Assembly (NCBI RefSeq): GCF_029407905.1
Contig: NC_073637.1
Span: forward strand, 51,832,501 to 51,896,500
DNA: 64,000 nucleotides
From: Bubalus kerabau
Lineage: Eukaryota > Chordata > Mammalia > Artiodactyla > Bovidae
Reading direction: 5' to 3'
Of the stretch, positions 11,456-22,951 are shown piece by piece. The notes under the pieces are model-generated. The model did not search any database, was not told where the DNA came from, and saw only the letters and a list, made by a program, of their open reading frames with translations. The position numbers were made by a program, and so were the translations under genes. Position 1 is the first letter of the stretch, and every line of letters starts with the position of its first letter.

Positions 11456-14400
11456 CAGTTCAGTTCAGTCACTCAGTTGTGTCCAACTCTTTGCAACCCC
11501 ATGAATCACAGCACGCCAGGCCTCCCTGTCCATCACCAACTCCTGGAGTTCACTCAAACTCACGTCCATCGAGTCAGTGATGCCATCCAGCCATCTCATC
11601 CTCTGTTGTCCCCTTCTCATCCTTCCCCCAATCCCTCCCAGCATCAGAGTCTTTTCTAATGAGTCAACACTTCACATGAAGTGGCCAAAGTACTGGAGTT
11701 TCAGCTTCAGCATCATTCCTTCCAAAGAACACCCAGGACTGATCTCCTTTAGAACAGACTGGATGTCCTTGCAGTCCAAGGGACTCTCAAGAGTCTTCTC
11801 CAACACCACAGTTCAAAAGCATCAATTCTTTGGCACTCAGCTTTCTTCACAGTCCAACTCTCACATCCATACATGGCCACTGGAAAAAGCATAGCCTTGA
11901 CTAGACGGACCTTTGTTGGCAAAGTAATGTCTCTGTTTTTTAATATGCTATCTGTCATAACTTTCCTTCCCAGGAGTAAGCATCTTTTAATTTCATGGCT
12001 GCAATCACCATCTGAAGTGATTTTGGAGCCCCCAAAATAAAGTCTGACACTGTTTCCACTGTTTCCCCATCTATTTCCCATGAAGTGATGGGACCGGATG
12101 CCATAATCTCAGTTTTCTGAATGTTGAGCTTTAAGCCAACTTTTTCACTCTCTTCTTTCACTTTTATCAAGAGGCTTTTGAGTTCATCTTCACTTTCTTC
12201 CATAAGGGTGGTGTCATCTGCATATCTGAGGTTATTGATATTTCTCTGGGCAATCTTGATTCCAGCTTGTGCTTCTTCCAGCCCAGCATTTCTCATGATG
12301 TACTCTGCATATAAATTAAATTAGCAGGTTTATAATATACAGCCTTGATGTACTCTTTTTTCTATTTGGCACCAATCTGTTGTTCCATGTCTAGTTTTAA
12401 CTGTTGCTTCCTGATCTGCATACAGATTTCTCAAGAGGCAGGTTAGGTGGTCTGGTATTCCCATCTCTTTCAGAATTTTCCACAGTTTATTGTGGTCCAC
12501 ACAGTCAAAGGCTTTGGCATAGTCAATAAAGCAGAAATAGATGTTTTTCTGGAATGCTCTTGCTTTTTCCATGATCCAGGAGATGTTGGCAATTTGGTCT
12601 CTGGTTCCTCTGCCTTTTCTAAAACCAGCTTGAACATCTGGAAGTTCACAGTTCATGTATTGCTGAAGCCTGGCTTGGAGAATTTTGAGCATTACTTTAC
12701 TAGATGTGAGATGAGTGCAATTGTGTGTTGGTTTGAGCATTCTTTGGAATTGCCTTTCTTTGGAATTGGAATGAAAATTGACATTTTCCAGTCCTGCTGA
12801 GTTTTCTAAATTTGCTGGCATATTGAGTGCAGCACTTTCACAGCATCATCTTTCAGGATTTGAAATAGCTAAACTAGAATTCCATCACCTCCACTAACTT
12901 TGTTCATAGTGATGCTTTCTAAGGTCCACTTGACTTCACATTCCATGATGTCTGGCTCTAGGTGAGTGATCACACCCTTGTGATTATCTTGGTCATGAAG
13001 ATCTTTTTTGTACAGTTCTGTGTATTCTTGCCACCTCTTCTTAATATCTTCTACTTCTGTTAAGTCCATACCATTTCTGTCCTTTATCAAGCCCATCTTT
13101 GCATGCAATGTTCCCTCGGTGTCTCTAATTTCCTTGAAGAGATCTCTAGTCTTTCCCATTCTGTTGTTTTCCTCTATTTCTTTGCATTGATCACTGAGGA
13201 AGGCTTTCTTTTCTCTTCTTGCTATTCTTTGGAACTTGCATTCAGATGCTTATATCTTTCCTTTCCTCCTTTGCTTTTTGCTTCTCTTCTTTTCACAGCT
13301 ATATGTAAGGCCTCTCCAGACAGCCATTTTGCTTTTTTGCATTTCTTTTCCATGGGGATGGTCTTGATCCCTGTCTCCTGTACAATGTCACGAACCTCCA
13401 TCCATAGTTCATCAGGCACTCTGTCTATCAGATCTAGTCCTTTAAATCTATTTCTCCCTTCCACTGTATAATCATAAGGGATTTGATTTAGTTCATACAT
13501 GAATGGTCTAGTGGTTTTCCCTACTTTCTTCAATTTAAGTCTGAATTTGGCAACAAGGAGCTCATGATCTGATCCACAGTCAGTTCCTGGTCTTGTTTTT
13601 CCTGACTGTGTAGAGCTTCTCCATCTTTGGCTGCAAAGAATATAATCAGTCTGATTTCTGTGTTGACCATCTGGTGATGCCCATATGTAGAGTCTTCTCT
13701 TGTGTTGTTGGAAGAGGGTGTTTGCTATGACCAGTGCGTTCTCTTGGCAAAACTCTATTAGTCTTTACCCTGCTTCACTCCATATTCCAAGGCCAAATTT
13801 GCCTGTTACCTCAGGTGTTTCTTGACTTCCTACTTTTGCATTCCAGTCCCTTATAATGAAAAGGACATCTTTTTTGGGTGTTAGTTCTAAAAGGTCTTGT
13901 AGGTCTTCATAAGTAGGTTCAACTTCAGCTTCTTCAGCATTGCTGGTTGGGGCATAGACTTGGATTACTGTGATATTGAATGGTTTGCCTTGGAAATGAA
14001 CAGAGATCATTCTGTCGTTTTTGAGATTGCATCCAAGTACTACATTTTGGACTCTTTTGTTGACCATGATGGCTACTCCATTTCTTCTAAGGGATTCCTG
14101 CCTGCAGTAGTAGATATAATGGTAATCTGAGTTAAATTCACCCATTCCAGTCCATTTTAGTTTGCTGAATCCTAGAATGTTGACGTTCATTCTTGCCATC
14201 TCCTGTTTCACCACTTCCAATTTGCCTTGATTCATGGACCTGACATTCCAGGTTCCTATGCAATATTGCTCTTTACAGCTTCGGACCTTGCTGCTATCAC
14301 CAGTCACATCCACAACTGGGTATTGTTTTTGCTTTGACTCCATCCCATCATTCTTTCTGGAGTTATTTCTCCACTGATCTCCAGTAGCATATTGGGCACC

Positions 14401-14607
14401 TACTGACCTGGGGAGTTCCTCTTTCAGTATCCTATCATTTTGCCTTTTCATACTGTTCATGGTGTTCTCAAGGCAAGAATACTGAAGTGGTTTGCCATTC
14501 CCTTCTCCAGTGGACCACATTCTGTCTGACCTCTCCACCATGACCTGCCCATTTTGGGTGGCCCCACAGGGCATGGCTTAGTTTCATTGAGTTAGACAAG
14601 GCTGTGG
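11456..14607 (-). mobile_element. BovB LINE, near full-length (3.15 kb) with 11-bp TSD
   Basis: This is the most complete BovB in the window. On the minus strand it runs from a short 5' region near 14600 through endonuclease, reverse transcriptase and a basic C-terminal region to a pentameric TGAAC tail at 11456. It is bounded by CATCCCTCATT at 11445-11455 and 14608-14618. The length is close to the roughly 3.2 kb expected of full BovB. It shows no nested insertion, so it is one of the younger BovBs, yet its frame is broken in several places. Confidence 0.97.
11480..14574 (-). pseudogene. BovB endonuclease/reverse transcriptase ORF, decayed
   Basis: The product would be the RTE-type replicase. 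An APE-like endonuclease domain is readable from 14574 to 13765, including GTWNVRSMN near its start and DWNAKVGS near its end. The residue expected to be the catalytic Glu in the ISELKWTG-type motif is Lys here (codon at 14161-14163). A stop near 13765 ends this frame. Linker segments continue at 13222-13533 and 12869-13159. RT motif A (FIDYAKAFD) lies in 12330-12821, the YADD box in 11955-12296 and the C-terminal part in 11749-12081. At least four frame breaks make the copy inactive. Confidence 0.93.
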
Positions 14608-14690
14608 CATCCCTCATTACCTACCAATTATCACATATAGTACCTTTAAACCATTTAATACAATCAATATTGAGCCAGTTTATTCATCTT

Positions 14691-14894
14691 TTGTTGTTGC
14701 TGTTTAGTTGCTCAGTCATGTCTGACTCTTTCGTGACCCCATGGACTCGTCTGTCCTCGGGATTTCCCAGGCAAGAATACTGGAGTGGGTTACCATTTCC
14801 TTCTCCATGGGATCCTCCTGACCCAGATATTGAACCTGTGTCTCTAGCATTGGCAGGCAGATTCTTTACCACTGAGCCACCAGGGAAGTGCTTG
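14691..14894 (-). mobile_element. Bov-tA SINE
   Basis: A reverse Bov-tA has its head near 14894 (GTGGCTCAGTGGTAAAGAAT on the minus strand). Possible short TSD TTCATCTT lies at 14683-14690 and 14895-14902. The body has a small deletion between the GACCCCATGGACT and GTCTGTCC words. Confidence 0.9.
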
Positions 14895-14971
14895 TTCATC
14901 TTGTTTGTTATTAGTGTCTCCCACTAGATGCAATTCAGGGACCTGATTAGTCTTATCCACAGTTTTATCAA

Positions 14972-15185
14972 CAGCAATAATTCTCAACAAGGTATGATTT
15001 TATCACCCAACAGACATTTGGCAATGATCAAAGGCAATTTTGGTTATCAAAACTAAGAAGGGGGTACTGTTGGTATCTAGTTTAGATACCAGGGATGCTG
15101 CTAAACATCTAAAATGCACAAAAATGTTCCATAGCAAATAATTGCTCACTCTACAATGTCAATAGCAGGAAGGTAGAGAATCCCT
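14972..15185 (+). mobile_element. MER20-like hAT-Charlie non-autonomous transposon
   Basis: Words including ACATTTGGCAATG, TTTTGGTTATCAAAACTAAG, CAGGGATGCTGCTAAACATC and the final GAGAATCCCT match the small MER20-type hAT element. The length of about 214 bp agrees with a near-complete copy. The terminal inverted repeats are degraded. The name is from memory of the family, so the exact subfamily is uncertain. Confidence 0.7.
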
Positions 15186-16068
15186 AATCTACTGCATCCA
15201 ACAGAGTGTATGAGAATCAAAGGTGACTGAAGATGTGTTGATTCATTTGAAAGAATATCTTTGTTATACTATTTAGTAAATTATATTTGGATTACATTAT
15301 TCTGGCTTTCACTGTTAACTACTTGAGCAAAAAGAATGTCCCCTAAACCTAAATACTCTTAAACTCCAAGTAGGATAATCACAAAGATATCCTCATCTAG
15401 AGATGCATAGTAAACTATTCATAGTAAAACACAGTAAAAACATAGTAAATACCAACAGAAAATCTTGAATGACTACTCTAGTTTTCTCTTCCCTATTCCT
15501 AGTGACTCTAGTGACTGTATGAAAAACCAATCTCACATTAACCATATTTGCAAATGTTCTTAGTGGAGAAAGCTTGTCACACTGTTCTCTTTGTATCTGT
15601 ACGTCCCTACCTTCATAAGTTTCTTGCCTCATGTTTTCTTACATTTCTAGCCATTAATAGATAAAACCCCTTTAATCAAGGGGTTTTAATTTTTTTGGAT
15701 AAAGGATCCACACTGCTACTTAAACTCCTCAGTCAAAGTTCAGTCTGGTGATAATCATTGTTTTTCTCACTGGAGATAACCATCCATCTTCAAATTCTCT
15801 AGTGTTTCCTAGGATTTCTCTTTTCCCCATTTACAGAGTTCCTTTCTAGCCACATCCTTACCTCTTCTTTATCTGTGCTTCTACATAACACTTATGGTTA
15901 AGCAGATACTTTCATTTTCTTTGTCCTCAGAAGCTATGTGGACTAAACCTGACTCTGGATTACCTATGATTTAGAAACTTCCTTCTTATATAATATCTCT
16001 CAGGTACCCCACATAGGGAAGGGCTATGTTTCATAAATTTGAATGAAAAAGTATGAAATCAAGAAATA
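15186..16068. other. single-copy DNA with one strong hairpin
   Basis: No gene or repeat family was recognised. The only structured feature is an 11-bp perfect inverted repeat at 15662-15688. Confidence 0.5.
15662..15688. repeat. perfect 11-bp inverted repeat, 5-nt loop
   Basis: TAAAACCCCTT at 15662-15672 is the exact reverse complement of AAGGGGTTTTA at 15678-15688, with TAATC between. It lies in single-copy DNA and is followed by a T run. No promoter or gene context explains it. Confidence 0.85.
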
Positions 16069-16075
16069 TCAGAAG

Positions 16076-18597
16076 TAACAGGCAAATTTGGCCTTGGAGT
16101 ACAGAATGAACAGGGCAAAGGCTAGTAGAGTTTTGCCAAGAGAACACACTGGTCATAGCAGACACCCTCTTCCAACAACACAAGAGAAGTCTTTACACAT
16201 GGACGTCACCAGATGGTCATACCAAAATCAGATTGATTATATTCTTTGTGGCCAAAGACAGAGAAGCTCGTTACAGTCAGCAAAAACAAGACCAGGAGCT
16301 GACTGTAGCTAAGATCAAAACTCCTTATTGCTAAATTCAGACAAATTCAAGAAAGTAGGGAAAATTACTAGACCATTCAGATCAGATCAAATCAGATCAG
16401 TCACTCAGTCGTGTCCAACTCTTTGCGACCCCATAAATCGCAGCACGCCAGGCCTCCCTGTCCATCACCAACTCCTGGAGTTCACTCAGACTCACGTCCA
16501 TCGAGTCAGTGATGCCATCCAGCCATCTCATCCTCTGTTGTCCCCTTCTCCTCTTGCCCCCAATCTCTTGACCTAAATCAAATCCCTTATGATTATACAG
16601 TGGAAGGGAGAAATAGATGCAAGAGATTAGATTTGATAGACAGGGTGCCTGATGAATTATGGGCAGAGGTTCGTGACATTGTGTAGGAGACAGGGATCAA
16701 GACCATCCCCCAAAAAAGAAATGCAAAAAAGCAAAATGGCTCTCTAAGGAGGCCTTACAATAGCTGAGTAAAGAAGAGAAGTGAAAAGCAAAGGAGAAAA
16801 GGAAAGATATACCCATTTGAATGCAGAGTTCCAAGAAGAGCAAGGAGAGATAAAAAAAGCCTTCCTCATGATCAATGCAAAGAAACAGAGGAAAACAATA
16901 CAATGAGAAAGACTAGAGATCTCTTCAAGAAAATTAGAGATATCAAGAGAACATTTCATTCAAAGATGGGCTCAATAAAGGACAGAAATGATATGGACCT
17001 AACAGCAGAAGATATGAAGAAGAGATGGCAAGAATACACAGAAGAACTGTACAAAAAAGATCTTCATGACCCAGATAATTATGATGGTTTGATCGCTCAC
17101 CTAGAGCAGACATCCTGGAATGTGAAGTCAAGTGAGCCTTAGGAAGCATCATTATGAACAAAACTAGTGGAGGTGATGGAATTCCAGTTGAGCTACTTCA
17201 AATCCTGAAAGATGATGCTGTGAAAGCGCTGCACTCAATATGCCAGCAAATTTAGAAAACTCAGCAGTGGCCACAGGACTGGAAAAGGTCAGTTTTCATT
17301 CCAATCCCAAAGAAAGGCAATGCCAAAGAATGTTCAAACTACCACACAATTGCACTTATCTCACATACTAGTAAAGTAATGCTCAAAATTCTCTAAGTCT
17401 GGCTTCAACAATATGTGAACTGTGAACTTCCAGATGTCCAAGCTGGTTTTAGAAAAGACAGAGTAACCAGAGATCAAATTGCCAACATCTTCTGGATTAT
17501 CAAAAAAGCAAGAGAGTTCCAGAAAACATCTACTTCTGCTTTATTGACTGTGCCAAAGTCTTTGACTCTGTGGCTCACAATAAACTGTGGAAAATTCTGA
17601 AGAGATGGAAATACCAGACCACCTGACCTGCCTCCTGAGAAATCTGTATGCAGGTCAAGAAGCAACAGTTAGAACTGGACATGGAACAACAGACTGGTTC
17701 CAAATAGGAAAAGGAGTATGTCAAGGCTTTATATTGTCACCCTGCTTATTTAACTTCTATGCAGAGTACATCATGAGAAACACTGGGCTGGATGAAGCAC
17801 AAGCTGGAATCAAGATTACCAGGAGAAATATCAATAACCTCAGATATGCAGATGACACCACCCTTATGGCAGAAAGCAAAGAAGAACTAAAGAGCCTCTT
17901 GATGAAAGTGAGAGAGGATAGTGAAAAAGTTGGCTTAAAGCTCAACATTCAGAAAACTAAGATCCTGGCTTCTGGTACTATCACTTCATGGCAAATAGAT
18001 GGGAAAACAGTGGAAACAGTGACAGAGTTTATTTTGGGGAGCTCCAAAAACACTGCAGATGGTGACTTCAGCCAAGAAATTAAAAAATGCTTACTCCTTA
18101 GAAGAAAAGCTATTACCAACATAGCACATTAAAAAGTAGAGCCATTACTTTGCCAACAAAGTTTCGTCTAGTCAAACCTGTGGTTTTTCCAGTACTCGTG
18201 TATGGATATGAGAGTTGGGCTATAAGGAAACCTGAGCACCTAAGAATTGATACTTTTGAACTGTGGGGTTAGACAAGACTCTTGAGAGTCCCTTGCACAG
18301 CAAAGAGATCCAACCAGTCCATCCTAAAGGAAATCAGTCCTGAACATTCATTGGAAGGATTGATGTTGAAGATGTAACTCTAATACTTTGGCCACCAGAT
18401 GCGAAGATCTGACTCATTGGAAAAACCCTGATGCTGGAGATGATTGAAGGTGGGAGGAGAAGGGGATGACAGGATGAGGTGGTTGGATGGCATCACTGAT
18501 TCAATGGACATGAGTTAAGTAAGTTCTGGGAGTTGGTGATGGACAGGGAGGCCTGGCTTGCTGCAGTCCATGGGGTCGCAAAGAGCTGAACTGAACT
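16076..18597 (+). mobile_element. BovB LINE, 2.3 kb copy split by a second BovB
   Basis: The copy begins in the C-terminal part of the endonuclease region and runs to a shortened GAACTGAACT tail. It is flanked by the short repeat TCAGAAG at 16069-16075 and 18598-18604. RT remnants are readable, notably YADD near 17848-17859 in the frame 17587-18132, but frameshifts and stops break every domain. A 3'-end-only BovB in reverse interrupts it at 16381-16566. Divergence is higher than for the 11.5-14.6 kb copy. Confidence 0.94.
16381..16566 (-). mobile_element. BovB 3'-end-only copy nested in BovB
   Basis: Only about 185 bp of BovB 3' end is present, in reverse relative to the host copy. Its tail on the plus strand is a GATCA-type pentamer repeat at about 16379-16400, unlike the TTCAG type of other copies. 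The host BovB alignment resumes immediately after 16566. Confidence 0.92.
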
Positions 18598-18824
18598 TCA
18601 GAAGAGATTTTTATACTAGAGTGTGAAAATCATGTGTGTTTCTTCAAGATATTGTTGCAATGTATTTGATTTCTAGTCATATTGAGTAAATTATTTGATT
18701 ATAATTTGATAATATATATGTCTCAGGATTTTCATTAGAAACAAATCAATAAAGATAAAAGAAGGTGTATGAGAAATAAAGTAAAATTAAAATCTGCTCT
18801 CTTCTGAAAATCTTCCAAGAAAAT

Positions 18825-18862
18825 CCTGGAGAAGAAAATGGCAACCCACTCCAGTATTCTTG
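18825..18862 (+). mobile_element. BovA SINE micro-fragment
   Basis: Thirty-eight bases match the start of the BovA body (GGAGAAGAAAATGGCAACCC onward). Neither head nor tail is present. It may be a deletion remnant. Confidence 0.75.
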
Positions 18863-19036
18863 TGATACAATATGGACTCAATATTTGCTCTTTGCAATAT
18901 TGTTCAGTAAAATTTATTTCATTATTAAAATATCATTATGATAAATAATGAGTGCTGTCTTTTTCTAGTCAGTGAATTTGCCATATATTTGGAAAATATT
19001 TTCTACCTATCCTCTCAGTCAGCAAATGATTTAACA

Positions 19037-19700
19037 ACCCTGTAAGCGAGACAGCAAAAGAGACACAGATGTATAGAACAGTCTTTTGGACTCTGTGGGA
19101 GAGGGAGGGGGGGATGACTTGGGAGAATGACATTAAAACATGTATAATGTCATATAAGAAACGAATAGAACAGTCTTACGGACTCTGTGAGAGAGGGAGA
19201 GGGTGGGAAGATTTGGGAGAATGGCATTGAAACATGTAAAATATCATGTATGAAACGAGTTGCCAGTCCAGGTTCGATGCACGATACTGGATGCTTGGGG
19301 CTGGTGCACTGGGACGACCCAGAGGGATGGAATGGGGAGGGAGGAGGAAGGAGTGTTCAGGATGGGGAACACATGTATACCTGTGGTGGATTCGTTTTGA
19401 TATTTGGCAAAACTAATACAATTATGTAAAGTTTAAACATAAAATAAAATTAAAAAAAAAAAAAGAAAGAAACGAATCACCAGTCCAGGTTCGATGCAGG
19501 ATACAGGAAGCTTGGGGCTGGTGCACTGGGATGACCCAGAGGGATGGTATGGGGAGGGAGGTGGGAGAGGGGTTCAGGATGAGGAACACGTGTACACCCA
19601 TGGTGGATGCATGTTGATGTATGGAAAAACCAATAGAATATTGTAAAGTAAAAAATAATAATAATAAAATAAATAATAAAAAAAATAAAAAAAAATAATT
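19037..19700 (+). mobile_element. ruminant L1 3' end, split by another L1
   Basis: The 3' UTR of the ruminant L1 family is present, with GCAAAAGAGACACAGATG at the start and GAACACGTGTACACCC late. It ends in an A/T-rich tail at about 19640-19695. Alignment breaks at 19166 and resumes at about 19467 where a second L1 3' end intervenes. There is no ORF2 sequence, so it is severely 5'-truncated. Confidence 0.93.
19167..19466 (+). mobile_element. L1 3' end nested in L1, 11-bp TSD
   Basis: A 300-bp L1 3' UTR copy ends in a poly-A tract at about 19451-19464. It is bounded by AAGAAACGAAT at 19156-19166 and 19467-19477. It shares its first words with the host L1, which makes this region look like a tandem duplication until the tail and TSD are noticed. 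Confidence 0.94.
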
Positions 19701-19934
19701 AGTGTTAGCCAGCTTATCCTTATAATATTTTTTATTTATCTACTGGTATGTGACACTTATTATGTCAGCCAATAATAAAATTTAAATAAAATCCTCTTTT
19801 TGCTTTGCTCTCATTTGACCAGAGATGAAACATATTTTAAAATAAGTTTTTATACTCTCCAAATATTATTTTTAAGCAGAAGTATATCCCATGCATGCTC
19901 AGCTAATTTTGAAATTCTGCTATTTGTAGATATT

Positions 19935-20141
19935 GGGTTTCCCAGGTGCTTTAGTGGTAAAGAATCTGCCTGCTAATGCAGGAGTTGCAGGTTTGATCCC
20001 GGTTGGGAACATCCCCTGGAGAAGGAAATGGCAACCCACTCCAGTATTCTTGCCTGGGTGATATCATGGACAGAGGAACCTGATGGGCTACAGTCCATGG
20101 GGTCACAAAAGAGTCAGACACAAACTGGCAACTAAACAAAA
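19935..20141 (+). mobile_element. Bov-tA SINE
   Basis: A complete Bov-tA has its head from about 19936 (GGGTTTCCCAGGTGCTTTAG), a B-box-like GGTTTGATCCC, the BovA body and an ACTAAACAAAAA tail. A weak ATTTGTA repeat flanks it at 19922 and 20147. Confidence 0.93.
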
Positions 20142-20153
20142 ATAACATTTGTA

Positions 20154-21279
20154 AACATTTTTTTCTTAGTAGAAAACTGAGATTGGCATTTATTCAAGGT
20201 CATTGATGAATTGATATTTTTCTGGAAGGCACATTAAGGCTCAGAAAGGATGGAGGTGTACCAACAAAGACTGTTATTTAATCTATGAAGATGAAGCTAA
20301 GCATTTTGACCAATGATTTATCATTTTCCTAAAATTACAGTTGAACTTTTGCCAAGGATTTCAATGAATACTATAGGTAAATTGAATACATTTTGTTACT
20401 GTATACAGTATTAAGCTTCTTTCTGGTTATATATTTATAATAATCAGGTAGTGTATGGCAGGATTCATCAAAGAATAACACCATTCTGCTTTATAAGTCA
20501 TGCTATTAGTCATATCAACATATCAGAGGCTTTGCTAAGGAAAACTTGCTATTTTACTATAATTCTTAATATTTCAGAACTACATTTCTGTTTTTCTATT
20601 GCTGTTTTTTTGAGGGATAACTTAAATTTCTATAAACATGCTTATAGCTACATAACCATCATGGCCCTTGTTGAAAGCAGATATCATTAGAAAATGTCAG
20701 TTAATTTATTTGATGTAGAAACATTTGCCAGCTTTTACCTGGTGTGATTTGCTGATTGTTTTTAATAACTGATTAATAGTTTGAATATTACATGTGAACA
20801 TAAAGTATTTTACATTACATAGACATATATATATGTCAGCAAAGATTATTCTTCTGCTAGACAAAGGTGCAGTAGAGTTGAGAATGACGCTTATTGCGTT
20901 AGAACCAGTCCAAGTAAAACAATGAAATAATTTTAAAAAATGGCTAAATTAATTGTTTTGAGCAAACATAAAAACACCCCCCATCCAGGAAAATCAACTC
21001 ATTGGACAAATACTTGACCTTAGTGACAATGGTCCATATGATAAGAATATCAATAATGTCCTTAGATTAGGGACACAGAGATTTTATCTCATTTTTTAAA
21101 TGAATGCAGCATTTGTAAAATATTGGTAACCACTTGCATGGATTTGACATGGCCAGAAGCAGCTTTCTTGCTGTGAAGAGAAAACTAGTTTGTTTTAATA
21201 ACTAAACATTTAAAATGGAACAGCATTTCTACTTTCTTTCAAAAAATTTTCCATTTTGTTCACAAATAATTTATTTGAT
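20154..21279. other. single-copy AT-rich DNA, no gene seen
   Basis: No repeat family, RNA gene or coding frame is supported. Frames shorter than 80 codons have no recognisable similarity. Confidence 0.5.
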
Positions 21280-21452
21280 GTAAGAAGCCCAGCTATAAGT
21301 GTATTTCAGCTTTCAGCATGCCTTCCTCACTGAGCTTAATTATTTCTAGATTTTGATTTAAAGTGAGAGACATGGCTTTTACTTTCCCTAGCACACTGAA
21401 AGGTCATGTAGAGTTATTATTGGCTTAATTTTAGTATTGCAATGTATCAAGA

Positions 21453-22876
21453 AATCCTGAAAGATGATGCTGTGAAAGTGCTGCACTCATATGCCAGCAA
21501 ATTTGTAAAACTCAGCAGTGGCCACAGGACTGGAAAAGGTCGGTTTTCATTCCGATCCCAAAGAAAGGCAATGCCAAAGAATGCTCAAACTACCGCACAA
21601 TTGCACTCATCTCACACACTAGTAAAGTAATGCTCAAAATTCTCCAAGCCAGGCTTCAGCAATACATGAACCGTGAACTTCCAGATGTTCAAGCTGGTTT
21701 TAGAAAAGGCAGAGGAACCAGAGATCAAATTGCCAACATCCGCTGGATCATGGAAAAAGCAAGAGAGTTCCAGAAAAACATCTATTTCTGCTTTATTGAC
21801 TATGCCAAAGCCTTTGACTGTGTAGATCACAATCAACTGTGGAAAATTCTGAAAGAGATGGGAATACCAGATCATCTGACCTGCCTCTTGAGAAATCTGT
21901 ATGCAGGTCAGGAAGCAACAGTTAGAACTGGACATGGAAAAACAGACTGGTTCTAAATAGGGAAAGGAGTACGTCAAGGCTGTATATTGTCACCCTGCTT
22001 ATTTAATTTATATGCAGAGTACATCATGAGAAATGCTGGGCTGGATGAAGCACAAGCTGGAATCAAGATTGCTGGGAGAAATATCAATAACCTCAGATAT
22101 GCAGATGACACCACCCTTATGGCAGAAAGTGAAGAGGAACTCAAAAGCCTCTTGATGAAAGTGAAAGTGGAGAGTGAAAAAGTTGGCTTAACGCTCAACA
22201 TTCAGAAAACAAAGATCATGGCATCTGGTCCCATCACTTCATGGGAAATAGATGGGGAAAGAGTGGAAACAGTGTCAGACTTTATTTTGGGGGGCTCCAA
22301 AGTCACTGCAGATGGTGACTGCAGCCATGAAATTAAAAGACGCTTACTCCTTGGAAGGAAAGTTATGACCAACCTAGATAGCGTATTCAAAAGCAGAGAC
22401 ATTACTTTGCCAACAAAGGTCCGTCTAGTCAAGGCTATGGTTTTTCTGGTGGTCATGTATGGATGTGAGAGTTGGACTGTGAAGAAGGCTGAGCACCGAA
22501 GAATTGATGCTTTTCAACTGTGGTGTTGGAGAAGACTCTTGAGAGTCCCTTGGACTGCAAGGACATCCAGTCTGTTCTAAAGGAGATCAGTCCTGGGTGT
22601 TCTTTGGAAGGAATGATGCTGAAGCTGAAACTCCAGTACTTTGGCCACCTCATGCGAAGAGTTGACTCATTGGAAAAGACTCTGATGCTGGGAGGGATTG
22701 GGGGCAGGAGGAGAAGGGGACGACAGAGGATGAGATGGCTGGATGGCATCACTGACTTGATGGACGTGAGTCTGAGTGAACTCCAGGAGTGGATGGACAG
22801 GGAGGCCTGGCGTGCTGTGATTCATGGGGTCGCAAAGAGTCGGACATGACTGAGCGACTGAAATGAATGGAACTGA
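21453..22876 (+). mobile_element. BovB LINE, 1.4 kb copy inside Tigger1
   Basis: This copy starts upstream of the RT domain and runs to the 3' end. Frame 21630-21956 carries the RT motif A region (FIDYAKAFD) and ends at a TAA near 21954. Frame 21987-22580 carries YADD near 22106 and keeps the CGA codon at 22497-22499 that is a stop in many other copies. The basic C-terminal region continues in a shifted frame, 22520-22849. It is relatively well preserved but inactive. Confidence 0.94.
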
Positions 22877-22951
22877 AGAAGAAGGAGGGATATGGGCAAA
22901 CAGTTGTTCAGTGGAGCAGGCAGACAACATGTTTATCTATTAAGTTCAGTC

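Noticed and set aside
12447..12800. 117-codon plus-strand frame
   Set aside because: It lies on the strand opposite the BovB RT domain, and the same antisense frame recurs in the copy at 21.6 kb.
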